64,000 bases of DNA from JANYHH01 sp965249745 (GCA_965249745.1 OZ252252.1:992001-1056000), one strand, 5' to 3'; positions 36,961 through 46,109 are shown, counted from the stretch's first letter. Made by a program: numbers and translations. Notes: generated by a model not told the origin, from the letters alone.

Positions 36961-37001
36961 AAAGCAATCTCCCCGGCGGTTCCGCGCGCCGGGGAGTGCT
37001 T
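36961..37001. terminator. Bidirectional terminator
   Basis: CTCCCCGGCG (36969-36978), 8-base loop, CGCCGGGGAG (36987-36996), extended by AAAGC before and GCTTT after. It probably ends the leftward ZapE/DUF7009-like operon and any rightward transcript. Confidence 0.75.
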
Positions 37002-37157
37002 TCGATCTCGATGTGGGGGTCTTGCTTGGTTCGAGGTCGGGGGGTCTCTCTGCTGAAATGATGATGCCATTCGATTCTGAGAGCAGCACGCCAAGTTTTA
37101 TGAGAAATCAGACGCCTCGAGGCACTTTTGTTCACATGAAGTTCATAAACACTAGCT

Positions 37158-37520
37158 TTATGAGAGATTTGCCTCGATTTCTTCGGGTCTCGGGAAGGTT
37201 TCTTCGGGCGCGGTCGGACCCTCCACGCCGGGATGCTCGCACGGGAAATCCTTCTCCAAGTAGTACCGGAACCCGTCCCGCTCGAGGTAGACGCCCTCCA
37301 CCTGGGACAGCAAAAAATGGTGGAAGTCAGTTCCAGATACCCTGAACTCCAGGTTCGCGCCCGCCACCTCGAGATGGCTCTCCGCACCCTGCACACACAG
37401 CGTCATCTGCCAGGCGTCGAACGGCAAGCGCTCCACCACGGATTGCCCCGTCCGTAGCGCCTCGAGTTCGCCGGGTGTGATTCGCAACCGCAGAGAACAC
37501 GCGTTCCAACGGACCTTCAC
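37158..37520 (-). CDS. Conserved hypothetical protein (DUF7009-like)
   Basis: A 120-residue soluble protein (MKVRWNACSLRLRITPGELE, YYLEKDFPCEHP) resembling small proteins I know as DUF7009; function unknown. ATG 37520 overlaps the upstream ATPase stop by 4 bases (ATGA), so it is expressed with it. Confidence 0.7.
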   Translation of the reverse strand: MKVRWNACSLRLRITPGELEALRTGQSVVERLPFDAWQMTLCVQGAESHLEVAGANLEFRVSGTDFHHFLLSQVEGVYLERDGFRYYLEKDFPCEHPGVEGPTAPEETFPRPEEIEANLS

Positions 37521-38575
37521 GCCTCGCCCCCGGTCAGATTGGTTTGGCTCTCGCGCATCAGTTCCCCCAGCCGCGACAGGCAGCGGGCGTACTTCTTGGC
37601 GTAACCGCCGTTCCGATACGACGCCTGGAACAAGCCGTCCAGCCCCGCGCCAGCCACGAACAGCTTGATCTGGCGGTCGTAGAGCTTGTCCATCAGATGC
37701 ACGAAGCGGAGCGCGTCGTCCTGCTTCTGAATCGGATGCAGGTCCTCCAGAAACACCGCGTCCAGCCCCTCGAGCAGATTAGAGTACCGGATCGGGTGCA
37801 GCCGGGAGAGGTGCGAGAGTAGGTCATCGAACGTTTCCAGCGCCTTGACGCCAGCCAACTCCTGAAAGGCCGCTTGCAGGAGTTGGCTCGAGACTGGGAC
37901 GGGCGGGCGCAGACCCTCGCGGTGCCGGTAATCGGGGCCGTCTATTCGCAACGTCTCGAAGCGGGCGGCGATCCCCTGAATCTCACGTTTGAAATCGTCC
38001 GCGTTGAAGCGCCCCTCCCCGAGCTGCTCCGGCAGTGTGTTGGACGTCGTCACGAAGCGCGTGCCGCGCGGAATCAACTCAGCTAAAAATTTTGAGACCA
38101 CCAGGGTGTTCCCCACGTCGTCCAATTCAAATTCGTCCACGCAGATCAGGCCAGCGTGGGAGAAGGCTTTGACAGCCGCCTCCATGCCGAGCGCCCCAAT
38201 GGTGAAGGTCAGCTCAGCGAACGACAGAAAGAACTTTTCGGCAGGAAACGCGTGCCAGGTTGCCGCCAACAGGTGCGTCTTGCCGACACCAAACCCGCCG
38301 TCCAGATAGAGGCTGGGTTGAACCTCCCTGCGGCGAAACAATGAGAAGCCCTTCGGCTGTCCGTCCGCCACCAGCCGCTCGAGCCGTTCACGGGCCACCC
38401 CTTGCGACCGGAACGCCGGGTTGGGCTGGTAACTGGAAAATCGCACGTCGGCAAAGCGGGCGGGGGGCTGAAAGCCTGCCAGCAACCGTTCCGGGTTAGC
38501 GGGCGCGTCGCGTTCGCTCAGTCGCACCGTGATGCCCGCTGTGACGCCTCTCAGGTCTGCCGTGCCCGCTGTCAT
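37517..38575 (-). CDS. zapE: ZapE/AFG1-like ATPase
   Basis: A 352-residue AAA-type ATPase. Walker A is GGFGVGKTHLL, Walker B LICVDEFELDD, sensor region FVTTSNTLPEQL, and the C-terminal half has DRQIKLFVAG as in AFG1/ZapE. In Proteobacteria ZapE affects Z-ring stability; mitochondrial AFG1 assists protein turnover. ATG 38575 is preferred over 38653 because a TGATACT box lies 9 bases upstream. Confidence 0.85.
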   Translation of the reverse strand: MTAGTADLRGVTAGITVRLSERDAPANPERLLAGFQPPARFADVRFSSYQPNPAFRSQGVARERLERLVADGQPKGFSLFRRREVQPSLYLDGGFGVGKTHLLAATWHAFPAEKFFLSFAELTFTIGALGMEAAVKAFSHAGLICVDEFELDDVGNTLVVSKFLAELIPRGTRFVTTSNTLPEQLGEGRFNADDFKREIQGIAARFETLRIDGPDYRHREGLRPPVPVSSQLLQAAFQELAGVKALETFDDLLSHLSRLHPIRYSNLLEGLDAVFLEDLHPIQKQDDALRFVHLMDKLYDRQIKLFVAGAGLDGLFQASYRNGGYAKKYARCLSRLGELMRESQTNLTGGEA

Positions 38576-38797
38576 GAGGCGCAAAGTATCACGCGCCGCC
38601 GCCACGTTTCGGGTGAGCTGACACGCTGTTCCAAACCGAATCCCCTTAGGCAACCGGCCTGGGATCGGTCAGGTTTGCGATGAATTGTGGCCAGAAGTGA
38701 GTTGAAAGCTGTGATAAATCGTTCAGATATTGTTGAGTAGCATGAACAGTGTTGGTTTCGACGAAGCCAGGATAGGTTGCCAGGACTTGGGAGAAGC

Positions 38798-41425
38798 TTG
38801 AATTTCAACGACCTTCAACAGGTGGACGCGGGCGCTTGGATCGCCATCGTTGCCCTGTGCCTGGCCCTGGTCTTGATTCTCATCCGATCTCGCGCCTGGG
38901 CGCGCCAGGAGGTCCAGCAGGCCACGCAGGATCTCGAGGGACTGAGCCAGTTTCACCGCTCCGTGCTGGCGGAACTGAGCCTGGAACGGGTGCTGGCGCA
39001 ACTTACGGGAGCCATCGCGCCCGGTATGGGTTTTCAAACGGCCCGAGTCTACCTGTTGGACAAGGAGACCCGCAGTCTGAGCGCCGGGGAGGAACGCGCC
39101 GACCTGCCCGGTTCGGCGCTGCTCGAGGCGATGTTCAGCCCGTCCCAGTGGAGCGGGCAGGGCTTGCTGCTGTTGCCCCTAGCCGATGCCACTCCCGTCA
39201 ACGCCGTGCCGCAGTGCTGGCAGGCCCCGGAGACGCGCTGCACCGTGACACCCAGCGCCACGATGGCCACCCGTGAGACGCAGTGCCCAGGTTGTGCCAA
39301 CTTCGCGGTCTTGGGTGTGCTGGCCGTCTCGCATTTCGGACACCTACCGAGCGGCGCGACCCGCCTGCGCGAGTACGGCGACGCCACGGCCTTAGCCGTG
39401 AAAAACGCGCGGCTGTACGAGTCCCAGGCGCAGGAACGCAGTCTGGCCCAGCGGAAGGCCAGCCAGTTAGAGCTGATCTACGAGGTCGGCCGCGAGGTCA
39501 TGCAGGCGCAGAACGAACGCGAGATTCTGGAACGGTTAACCGACAAGCTGCTCGAGCGACTCGGGGTGGAACAGGTTCAAATTGCCTTGCGTCACGGCGA
39601 CGCGGTTCACCTGGTTTTGAAGCACGAAAACAGTCAGCGCACCTGGATCAAACTCGGGGAGACGGCCGATCAGACGCTGACCGAGGTGGCAATACACGGA
39701 TCGGCGCAGACGGTCGGGACCAGCCTGACCGTGCCAATCGTGTTCCTCTCGAGCACGGAACCCCGTTCGATTGGGTCGCTCCGGGTGACACACCCGGCTG
39801 AAGCGGTGGATTTCAGCTTGCTCAGCACGGTCGCCGCTCAGACCGGGTTGTCCCTGCACAACTTCAAAGAACTGCAAACCCTGCGTCAGAACGAGCGCGA
39901 GGCGCAAGCTCTGGTGGAACTGAGCCGCCGGTTCGCCGCCCCGTTCAACCGCGACCCGGAGGGAAGGCTGTCCGAGCTGTGCGACGCGATTCGCGCTTAC
40001 GTCGGTGCGGCCACTTTCATCACCACGCTAGAAGTGACCGGTACGGTTCAGACTCGAGCCATCGCCAGCAGTTTCGGGGCCGCTCTGCACTACCCGCCCG
40101 GCGAGGACAACCTGACGAACGCCGTGATGATCTCGCGTCGGTCGGTGCTGACCGAGAACACCCTCGAGTCACCGCTCGGGCGCGTCGAAGCGGCCGCCTT
40201 CGGCGCGGTCTCCGTGCTGAGTGTGCCGCTCTTGAGCGGCGAGCGCTTCGTCGGCGCGTTGCACGCCATCAAACCAGATGGCTTCAGCCCAGGCGACGTT
40301 CAGAAACTCGAGCGAGTCGGGCAACAGGTGGCGCTGGTGCTGGACAACCTGGAACTACTGCACAGCCTGAAATTAGAGGGCGAACGCTTAGAGAACGTGC
40401 TGGAGAATTTAGCCGAAGGCGTGATCGTCTTCGAGGACAGCGCGACCGATTCGCTGATCCCGGAGTTGACCCAGACCACGCTGTCCGGCCTGGGACGCGC
40501 CAACGCTGTCGCCAGAACCCTGTTGAATCTGCCCGAGCGCTTCCCGATGGCGCAACTGCCCGCGCAACTGCGGGCCACGCTGGAACAGGAATCCTCGAGC
40601 CTGACCCTGGGAGATCGGCGCTTCCAGGTGCTGGTGAAGCGTGCCACGAGCCAGCGCAGCGTCGTGGTCTTGCAGGATGTCAGCGCCTTCGAGGACCTGG
40701 AACGAACCAAGGCGCAATTTCTGGGCATCGTCTCCCACGAGTTACGCACGCCGCTGACGGCGATTATTGGTTTCAACGAACTGATGCTCTCCGGTGCGGT
40801 CGGCACGCTCAGCCCGGAACAAGACCAATTCCTGCACACTACATTGACCGCCTCGCACAACCTGCACCAAACCGTGCAGAACTTACTAGTCGCCTCGAAC
40901 CTAGAGGCCGGGCTGTTTGAACTCCACACCAGAGTCTCGAGGGTGAACCTGAAAAAGTCTCTCGAGCGCTTCAAAACGATGGCCCTCGAAAAGAACGTCA
41001 AGCTGACCCTGGACGTACCAGAGCCGCAACGCCTCAATTTGGATGCCGAACGCGTCGGACTGGTGCTGGAGAACCTAGTCGCTAACGCCGTGCGCTACAC
41101 GCCCTCCGGCGGACAGGTGCGCGTCGCCGCCAGAATCGCCGCCGGTCGCCTGGACGCGAGCGTCAGCGACACCGGCGGCGGTTTGCGCCCCGATCAAGAA
41201 ACGAACCTGTTCCAGAAGTTCGCCCGCAACGCCCAGAAATCCAAGGAGGGCGCGGGCATCGCGCTGTACGTCTCGAGCGCAATCGTGCGCGCCTCCGGCG
41301 GGTTGCTCTGGGCAGAGAACCACCCCGGCCAAGGGTTGACGATGCACCTGCGCGTTCCGATTCCTGAGCCGGACGAGGCTGACGAAACGCCGAAAACTGC
41401 GACCAGACCACCGCGCATGATCTGA
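38798..41425 (+). CDS. Sensor histidine kinase with one membrane helix and several GAF domains
   Basis: About 875 residues. An N-terminal membrane helix (WIAIVALCLALVLILI) is followed by three GAF-like domains to about residue 530, a PAS-like segment, then HisKA (GIVSHELRTPLTAIIGFNEL, His647) and HATPase_c (VANAVRYTP about 762; GAGIALYVSSAIVRASGG). The first GAF region has four cysteines (PQCWQAPETRC, then CPGC), which might bind a metal or Fe-S cluster. TTG 38798 follows GGGAG; TTG 38777 is the alternative. No response regulator is adjacent, so it is an orphan kinase. Confidence 0.88.
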   Translation: MNFNDLQQVDAGAWIAIVALCLALVLILIRSRAWARQEVQQATQDLEGLSQFHRSVLAELSLERVLAQLTGAIAPGMGFQTARVYLLDKETRSLSAGEERADLPGSALLEAMFSPSQWSGQGLLLLPLADATPVNAVPQCWQAPETRCTVTPSATMATRETQCPGCANFAVLGVLAVSHFGHLPSGATRLREYGDATALAVKNARLYESQAQERSLAQRKASQLELIYEVGREVMQAQNEREILERLTDKLLERLGVEQVQIALRHGDAVHLVLKHENSQRTWIKLGETADQTLTEVAIHGSAQTVGTSLTVPIVFLSSTEPRSIGSLRVTHPAEAVDFSLLSTVAAQTGLSLHNFKELQTLRQNEREAQALVELSRRFAAPFNRDPEGRLSELCDAIRAYVGAATFITTLEVTGTVQTRAIASSFGAALHYPPGEDNLTNAVMISRRSVLTENTLESPLGRVEAAAFGAVSVLSVPLLSGERFVGALHAIKPDGFSPGDVQKLERVGQQVALVLDNLELLHSLKLEGERLENVLENLAEGVIVFEDSATDSLIPELTQTTLSGLGRANAVARTLLNLPERFPMAQLPAQLRATLEQESSSLTLGDRRFQVLVKRATSQRSVVVLQDVSAFEDLERTKAQFLGIVSHELRTPLTAIIGFNELMLSGAVGTLSPEQDQFLHTTLTASHNLHQTVQNLLVASNLEAGLFELHTRVSRVNLKKSLERFKTMALEKNVKLTLDVPEPQRLNLDAERVGLVLENLVANAVRYTPSGGQVRVAARIAAGRLDASVSDTGGGLRPDQETNLFQKFARNAQKSKEGAGIALYVSSAIVRASGGLLWAENHPGQGLTMHLRVPIPEPDEADETPKTATRPPRMI

Positions 41426-41802
41426 ATCGCACGATTTGAATCGCTCAGTCCAAGTTCGCATCGCTTCAAAACCCGTAAAGCTCGAGATGCAGCAGTTTCT
41501 CCCCTCGAGCCACACGATTTTTGTAGGGGTTTGCCGTGGCAAACCCGCACACCTTTGAGAACTGTTCGCCCGGCCACCAACGTTCCTGCCTGAGACATCC
41601 CAACGAACGAATCTCGAGGACGATCAACGCCAAGGGCAACTCGGTGCGCTCGCCCCCTCATCTGCGCCACGCGAGGTCAGGCGAAAAGCTTGAAGGCTCG
41701 AGCGTGTTTTCCTGGGACACACCACCCGGACGGGGCTGCTAGCCTAAACTCGAGGCGAGCCGTGAGACTCGCGGACAGGTGAGGTTCTTCAGGGGGTTCA
41801 CG
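41426..41802 (+). repeat. Spacer with a second copy of repeat family II
   Basis: 41523-41706 repeats the block order seen at 19663-19880: GTAGGGGTTTGCC hairpin, TTCGCCCGGCCACCAACGTT, GAGACATCC, CCAAGGGCAACTCG, then GGCGAAAAGCTTGAAGG. The 24-base tandem array is absent. The rest of the 377-base spacer shows nothing recognisable. Confidence 0.5.
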
Positions 41803-42855
41803 ATGAGTCGTGCTTGGCTTCCAGGTGTTCTGCTGTGGCTGTTCGCTTCTACGGCCGAGGCGCACGTCAAATGGTTTTATCGCGGCGTCCGCCCGCCGTT
41901 GCAGTGGGATGCGGTGCTGCGACCCGTGACGCTGGCGGTTGTGCTGGGCGTGGTCGGGTTGGTGGCCGCGCTGTGGTTGGTGCAGCGCGCTCGAGGTGGG
42001 CGCGGGGTACTGCCCGACCTACGCTGGTTTGGGGCGACCGATGAGCACCGCGCGGCGCTGTTCGGGTTGATTCCGGCGATTCTGGCTGTGCATTTCAGCG
42101 TGCCGTTGTTCGTCGGAAGCGTTCAGGGGAATTTGTTTTCCCCGGACCATCACCTGCCAGGCGGCTGGGCGTACATTCTGGGCTTGCTGCAAGCCGGGAT
42201 TGCGCTGTCTCTATTTTACGGCGGGTTGACTCGAGTGGCGGCTGTGATACTGGGCTGGTTGTGGCTGGTCTCGATCGCGTTTATTGGGCTGGAGGGCGCA
42301 CTGGATAATGCCCTGGTGCTGGGCTTCGCCGGGTTCTTCTTTTTCGCCGGGCGCGGCCCGATCAGCATTGACCGCCTGATCTTCCCGCGTCTCGAGCCGA
42401 GCGCACGGCTGATGGGTTACGCGATGAGCGTCTTACGAGTCGGGATTGGGGTGAGTTTCGTGGCGGCGGCCTTTAGCGAAAAATTAGCTAATCCAGTGCT
42501 GGCACAATCGTTTCTAGCGCAGTTTCCGCTGAACTTCACCTCAGCGCTCGGGGTGAACATCCCCGATCCCGTGTTCGTTGCCCTGGCGGGCGGCGTGGAA
42601 CTGCTGGTCGGATTGTGCCTGATCTTCAACGTCTGGACTCGAGAAATCATCCTTATCGCTTGGCTGCCGATCAACTTGACCCTGACGGTCTTCGACTGGG
42701 TGGAACTGGTCGGTCACCTACCGATTTACGGCGCGTTCGCGGCACTGCTGGTCTGGGACGGCTCGAGCTTGCCGCTCTGGGTGCGCGGCTTGCGAGATGG
42801 TCCGTTGCCAGTTGTTAAAGGAAAAACGCAGCCGGGTGTTTTTGAGCAGACGTGA
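41803..42855 (+). CDS. Polytopic membrane protein, DoxX-like
   Basis: A 350-residue protein with a cleavable-type N-terminus ending in STAEAHVKWFYRG, then eight or more membrane helices. The C-terminal half (LRVGIGVSFVAAAFSEKLAN, FVALAGGVELLVGLCLIF) resembles DoxX-family subunits. ATG 41803 with AGGGGG upstream is preferred over an ATG at 41779. Function is unknown; DoxX relatives take part in sulfur oxidation or redox control. Confidence 0.75.
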   Translation: MSRAWLPGVLLWLFASTAEAHVKWFYRGVRPPLQWDAVLRPVTLAVVLGVVGLVAALWLVQRARGGRGVLPDLRWFGATDEHRAALFGLIPAILAVHFSVPLFVGSVQGNLFSPDHHLPGGWAYILGLLQAGIALSLFYGGLTRVAAVILGWLWLVSIAFIGLEGALDNALVLGFAGFFFFAGRGPISIDRLIFPRLEPSARLMGYAMSVLRVGIGVSFVAAAFSEKLANPVLAQSFLAQFPLNFTSALGVNIPDPVFVALAGGVELLVGLCLIFNVWTREIILIAWLPINLTLTVFDWVELVGHLPIYGAFAALLVWDGSSLPLWVRGLRDGPLPVVKGKTQPGVFEQT

Positions 42856-42885
42856 AAAAAGCCGCCTCAGATGAGGCGGCTTTTT
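42856..42885. terminator. Bidirectional terminator between DoxX-like and ferredoxin genes
   Basis: AAAAAGCCGCCTC, loop AGAT, GAGGCGGCTTTTT: perfect stem with A and T runs on the two sides, placed between convergent genes. Confidence 0.92.
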
Positions 42886-42896
42886 ATTGAGCAGGC

Positions 42897-43133
42897 TTAG
42901 AGTCCGAAGTGGGTGCGGTTCTTGGCGATGAAGCTCTGCTGATCGGCGGGCACGTCTTCCTCGGGGAAGATCGCGCTGACTGGGCAGGCGGGAACGCAGG
43001 CTCCGCAGTCAATGCACTCGTCCGGGTGGATGTAGAACTGATCGTCACCCTCGTAGATGCATTCGACCGGGCAAACTTCGACGCAGGCGCTGTCCTTGGT
43101 TCCGATGCAGGGCTGGGAAATAATGTGGGCCAT
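42897..43133 (-). CDS. fdxA: 7Fe ferredoxin (3Fe-4S and 4Fe-4S)
   Basis: A 78-residue electron carrier. CIGTKDSACVEVCPVECIY supplies the 3Fe-4S ligands (Cx7Cx3CP) plus one more, and CIDCGACVPACP the 4Fe-4S set. Length and order match Thermus-type ferredoxins. ATG 43133 follows GAGGAGA; the longer frame to 43217 is not needed. Confidence 0.94.
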   Translation of the reverse strand: MAHIISQPCIGTKDSACVEVCPVECIYEGDDQFYIHPDECIDCGACVPACPVSAIFPEEDVPADQQSFIAKNRTHFGL

Positions 43134-43312
43134 GTTGGTTCTCCTCTCGGTGCTCGTACACCGTAAACGACTCTGCACTGTTTTAGCAAGAAGCGAATCC
43201 CAGGTCAAGCGCGACAAACTCGAGTGCTTTACTATGGATTAACTTTGGACGGTGATCTCGAGTCTGTTAGACCGTACCGGGTTCGGTTGAAAGCAAGCTG
43301 AAGTCTATCCTG

Positions 43313-43705
43313 TCACGACTTCAGCGGTGAGGTTTTTGCACCGCTCGAGTCAAGGTCAGTGAGCTGTGGCTCGAGTGCAGGGTTTAGATGCAGCACGAAG
43401 CGGCCGGTGTCCAGCTCGAGTTTCGTTGCCGTTCCCAGGCACGCCCAGAATTCGGATATGTCCTCGCCGCTGCTGTAACGCAAATAAAAGCGCCCCTGAT
43501 TGGTATCTTGGAGCGCCCGCATTGAATCCACCCGCTCGAGCCGGGCATTGGGGTAGGCGCGAATGAATTCTGAGTTGGCGCGAAGCGCGCTGTCTAGCGC
43601 CTCGAGCGTGCCGCGTTCCCCATCGGTCAACTCGAGTGCACCAGGGGTTGCGTCAGCAATGATTTCCACGTCCACAGCTTGCCCGTTGATCTGCACTTGG
43701 TTCAT
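43313..43705 (-). CDS. Hypothetical protein
   Basis: A 130-residue acidic soluble protein with no family I recognise (MNQVQINGQAVDVEIIADAT). ATG 43705 is well spaced from AGGAGG; a GTG at 43714 sits too close to it. It directly follows the HNH protein gene (stop at 43711), suggesting they are cotranscribed and perhaps act together, for example as an effector and a partner, but nothing in the sequence proves this. Confidence 0.7.
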   Translation of the reverse strand: MNQVQINGQAVDVEIIADATPGALELTDGERGTLEALDSALRANSEFIRAYPNARLERVDSMRALQDTNQGRFYLRYSSGEDISEFWACLGTATKLELDTGRFVLHLNPALEPQLTDLDSSGAKTSPLKS

Positions 43706-43710
43706 CACTG

Positions 43711-44274
43711 TCACCTCCTGGGGAGCGGTCTGACGTATTTCTGGTAGGCCGCCTGCCAGTCCTGCGCGATCTCCTGTTGCGCTTGTGCCACAGACAGTTG
43801 ATGGGAACAGATCAGATCATGGAGTTTGTTTTCCAACTCATCCTTGACGTGCGCGTTCAGCGGTTTGGTGACAAAAGATTCCGGCCACAGGTTGCGGATG
43901 GAATTAGACCCGCCCAGCTCCAACGAGATCAGGTGATCCACCTCAAATTCTCCTGGCGCGTGGTGGGTGATGCCGTAGGCGCGGTAGACCTGTGCCTTCA
44001 AGGATTCCGGTACGTTCCGAACCGTCTGAGTGTACCCGGACTGGCAGATGCGACTCAGGTTCGTGGTCAGCACGTCGCCAGGCGTCATTGTTGGATCGGG
44101 CGAGGCACTCGATTCAACCGTTGGTCCGCTCGAGGTCGAGCCGCCCGACGTCGGTGGGTTTTGAGGGTTGAAAACATACTGATAGATCACGTAGCCCAAA
44201 ATGATCAATCCGGCGATGGCGCGGATGGTTTGCAGCAGTGATCTGGGATTGGAGCGTTTTCGGTTGGGGCGCAT
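43711..44274 (-). CDS. Membrane-anchored HNH-type endonuclease-like protein
   Basis: A 187-residue protein: basic N-terminus, one membrane helix (AIAGLIILGYVIYQYVF, about residues 19-35), a Ser/Pro/Thr-rich linker to about 65, and a C-terminal HNH-like domain with FEVDHLISLELGGSNSIRNL (Asp113, His114, Asn residues). Topology puts the nuclease domain outside the membrane, which would fit nucleic-acid scavenging or defence. The first His of the motif is not obvious, so activity is uncertain. Confidence 0.75.
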   Translation of the reverse strand: MRPNRKRSNPRSLLQTIRAIAGLIILGYVIYQYVFNPQNPPTSGGSTSSGPTVESSASPDPTMTPGDVLTTNLSRICQSGYTQTVRNVPESLKAQVYRAYGITHHAPGEFEVDHLISLELGGSNSIRNLWPESFVTKPLNAHVKDELENKLHDLICSHQLSVAQAQQEIAQDWQAAYQKYVRPLPRR

Positions 44275-44333
44275 GAAGGGCTGAATTCTACGCGCCTCGA
44301 GTGAAGCGCAGGTGGAACCAGTCCCTCCGCGAT

Positions 44334-44696
44334 TCAGTCGCCAATCACCCGCTGGTAATACGCAATTTTCCCCTCGACGTGCGTCAGGTTGCGGTGCAGT
44401 TCAGCGATTCGTTCCAGCACCTCTAAACGATGGCGTTCCAACATCCGAATTCGTTCCGGGATGTTGGCGCGATCCTGGCGTACCAGCTCAGCGAAGGCGC
44501 GCAGCCCACGAATCGGCATCCCAGTCTCGCGCAGGCAGGTCAGGATGCGAATCCACTCGAGGTCGCCCTCGTCGTAGCGCCGATGCCCGCTGTTGGTCCT
44601 GGCCGTCTGAAGTAAGCCCTCGCGTTCGTAGTAATGGAGCGTGTAGACGCTGACGCCGGTCAGATCGGCGGCGGCCCGAACGGAAAGCTGGGTCAT
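44334..44696 (-). CDS. MerR-family regulator
   Basis: A 120-residue regulator with LSVRAAADLTGVSVYTLHYYEREGLLQ and LTCLRETGMPIRGLRAFAEL. ATG 44696 lies 6 bases after a TATTCT -10, so it is leaderless. It is divergent from the aldo/keto reductase at 45076, a likely target along with itself. It has no metal-binding cysteines. Confidence 0.9.
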   Translation of the reverse strand: MTQLSVRAAADLTGVSVYTLHYYEREGLLQTARTNSGHRRYDEGDLEWIRILTCLRETGMPIRGLRAFAELVRQDRANIPERIRMLERHRLEVLERIAELHRNLTHVEGKIAYYQRVIGD

Positions 44697-44702
44697 GCTT
44701 TC

Positions 44703-44733
44703 AGAATAAAACCTGGAGTGCGCTCGAGGTCAA
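44703..44733 (-). promoter_or_regulatory. MerR-type promoter with 19-bp spacer
   Basis: On the minus strand: TTGACC (44733-44728), 19 bases, TATTCT (44708-44703). The spacer is partly palindromic (ACCTCGAG, CTCCAGGT). The arrangement matches MerR-activated promoters and the one at 31082. Confidence 0.78.
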
Positions 44734-44761
44734 TGGCTCGACTCGAGCCGAGACAACATCC

Positions 44762-44841
44762 TATTGAGTTCGGCATGGTCAGTTTACCGTTTCGAGGCAA
44801 TAGAACAAACGTGAGCGAGCCGAAGCCTGCTGCTATCAGTA
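44762..44841 (+). repeat. MITE-like dispersed repeat, copy B (internally deleted)
   Basis: An 80-base copy flanked by TA at both ends. It starts TTGAGTTCGGCATGGTCAG and ends GCCTGCTGCTATCAG. The middle hairpin is missing, a 13-base shortening relative to copies A and C. It lies between the MerR gene and the aldo/keto reductase gene. Confidence 0.8.
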
Positions 44842-45075
44842 TTGATTCGCGTCGCCCGCGCAGAAGGCTGTTCCCTGTTCTAGACAGGGTTTGGGTTCGC
44901 CCTTCGTTAAGCTGAACACGCGGATCAGTAGGCAGCTCACCGAAAACGGTTTTCACGTAGGGCGAATCTGGTACGCGCCGAGCCACAGCTCGAGCTGAAC
45001 CCACAGGACACCCAACGGCTCGAACATCCCAGGACCCTTGACCTCGAGCGCGCTCGAGGAATTAGTCTGGCTGAC
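44842..45075 (+). other. Upstream region of the aldo/keto reductase gene
   Basis: It contains a small hairpin CCCTGT-TCTAG-ACAGGG (44873-44889) and, right before the ATG, a TAGTCT box (45063-45068) 7 bases upstream. The TAGTCT box indicates a leaderless start. Confidence 0.5.
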
Positions 45076-46092
45076 ATGACATACAGAATGTTGGGTCGCA
45101 GCGGTTTGCAAGTGTCGTCCATCGCCCTTGGGACCATGCAATTTGGGTGGAGTTGTGACGAGCCAACCGCGCACGGGATTCTGGACCGCTACGTGGAACT
45201 CGGCGGGAACTTCATTGATACCGCCGATTGCTACTCCTCGTGGGCCCCCGGCAACCCTGGCGGGATCAGCGAGGAGATCATCGGACGCTGGTTGGAGTCT
45301 CGAGGTCGGCGCGACGAAATCGTGGTCGCCACGAAGGTCCGGGCGGCTATGGGCGAGGGCTTCTCCGAGGGGCGCAACACCCGGTTTCAACGCGAAGGTT
45401 TGTCCAGACGTTGGATTCTGAAAGCCTGCGAGGACAGCTTGCGCCGCCTCCGAGTGGATCAGATTGATCTGTACCAGGCGCATTTCATTGATCCGCTGGT
45501 CCCGATAGAGGAGACGCTTTCCGCTTTCACCGATCTTGTTCGTAAGGGGTACGTGCGCTACATCGGCTGCTCCAACTTTAGCGCCTGGCGTTTGATGCAG
45601 GCGCTCTGGGCTTCGGACCAGCACGGCTTTGAACGCTTCGTGTCGGTCCAGCCCGAGTACAGCCCGGTCATGCCGACGCGGGCCAACTTCGAGCGCGAAC
45701 TCGCCCCGGTCTGTCAGGCCTACGGCGTCGGCGTGATCCCGTACAGCCCATTGGCGGGCGGCTTCTTGACCGGGAAGTACCGGCGCGGTCAGCCGCTCCC
45801 GGAGAGCCTACGGGCGGCTGAAACGGCGGATCGTCGCATGAGCGATCAGAACTGGCAGATCCTCGAGACCATTCAGGACATTGCCGCTCGGCACGGTTCA
45901 ACCCCGACCAGAGTCACCCTCTCGTGGCTGCTCGCGCAACCGTTCATGACCGCGCCGATCATCGGCGCGAACAACACCAGTCAACTCGAGGATTCGATGG
46001 GGGCGAACGAATTGCAGCTCTCAGCCGAGGACCTGACAACCATTTCCACGGCCTCAAGCTGGCCTCGCTCGAGGACGGAATTGGAGAACTGA
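45076..46092 (+). CDS. Aldo/keto reductase
   Basis: A 338-residue reductase with intact tetrad motifs: FIDTADCYSSW (Asp, Tyr), VVATKV (Lys), YQAHFIDP (His). It resembles the YajO/YhdN-type AKRs. The leaderless ATG is preceded by TAGTCT. It overlaps or abuts the nitrilase frame, so the two are probably cotranscribed. Confidence 0.9.
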   Translation: MTYRMLGRSGLQVSSIALGTMQFGWSCDEPTAHGILDRYVELGGNFIDTADCYSSWAPGNPGGISEEIIGRWLESRGRRDEIVVATKVRAAMGEGFSEGRNTRFQREGLSRRWILKACEDSLRRLRVDQIDLYQAHFIDPLVPIEETLSAFTDLVRKGYVRYIGCSNFSAWRLMQALWASDQHGFERFVSVQPEYSPVMPTRANFERELAPVCQAYGVGVIPYSPLAGGFLTGKYRRGQPLPESLRAAETADRRMSDQNWQILETIQDIAARHGSTPTRVTLSWLLAQPFMTAPIIGANNTSQLEDSMGANELQLSAEDLTTISTASSWPRSRTELEN

Positions 46093-46109
46093 GGGTTGTA
46101 GATTGGGGT

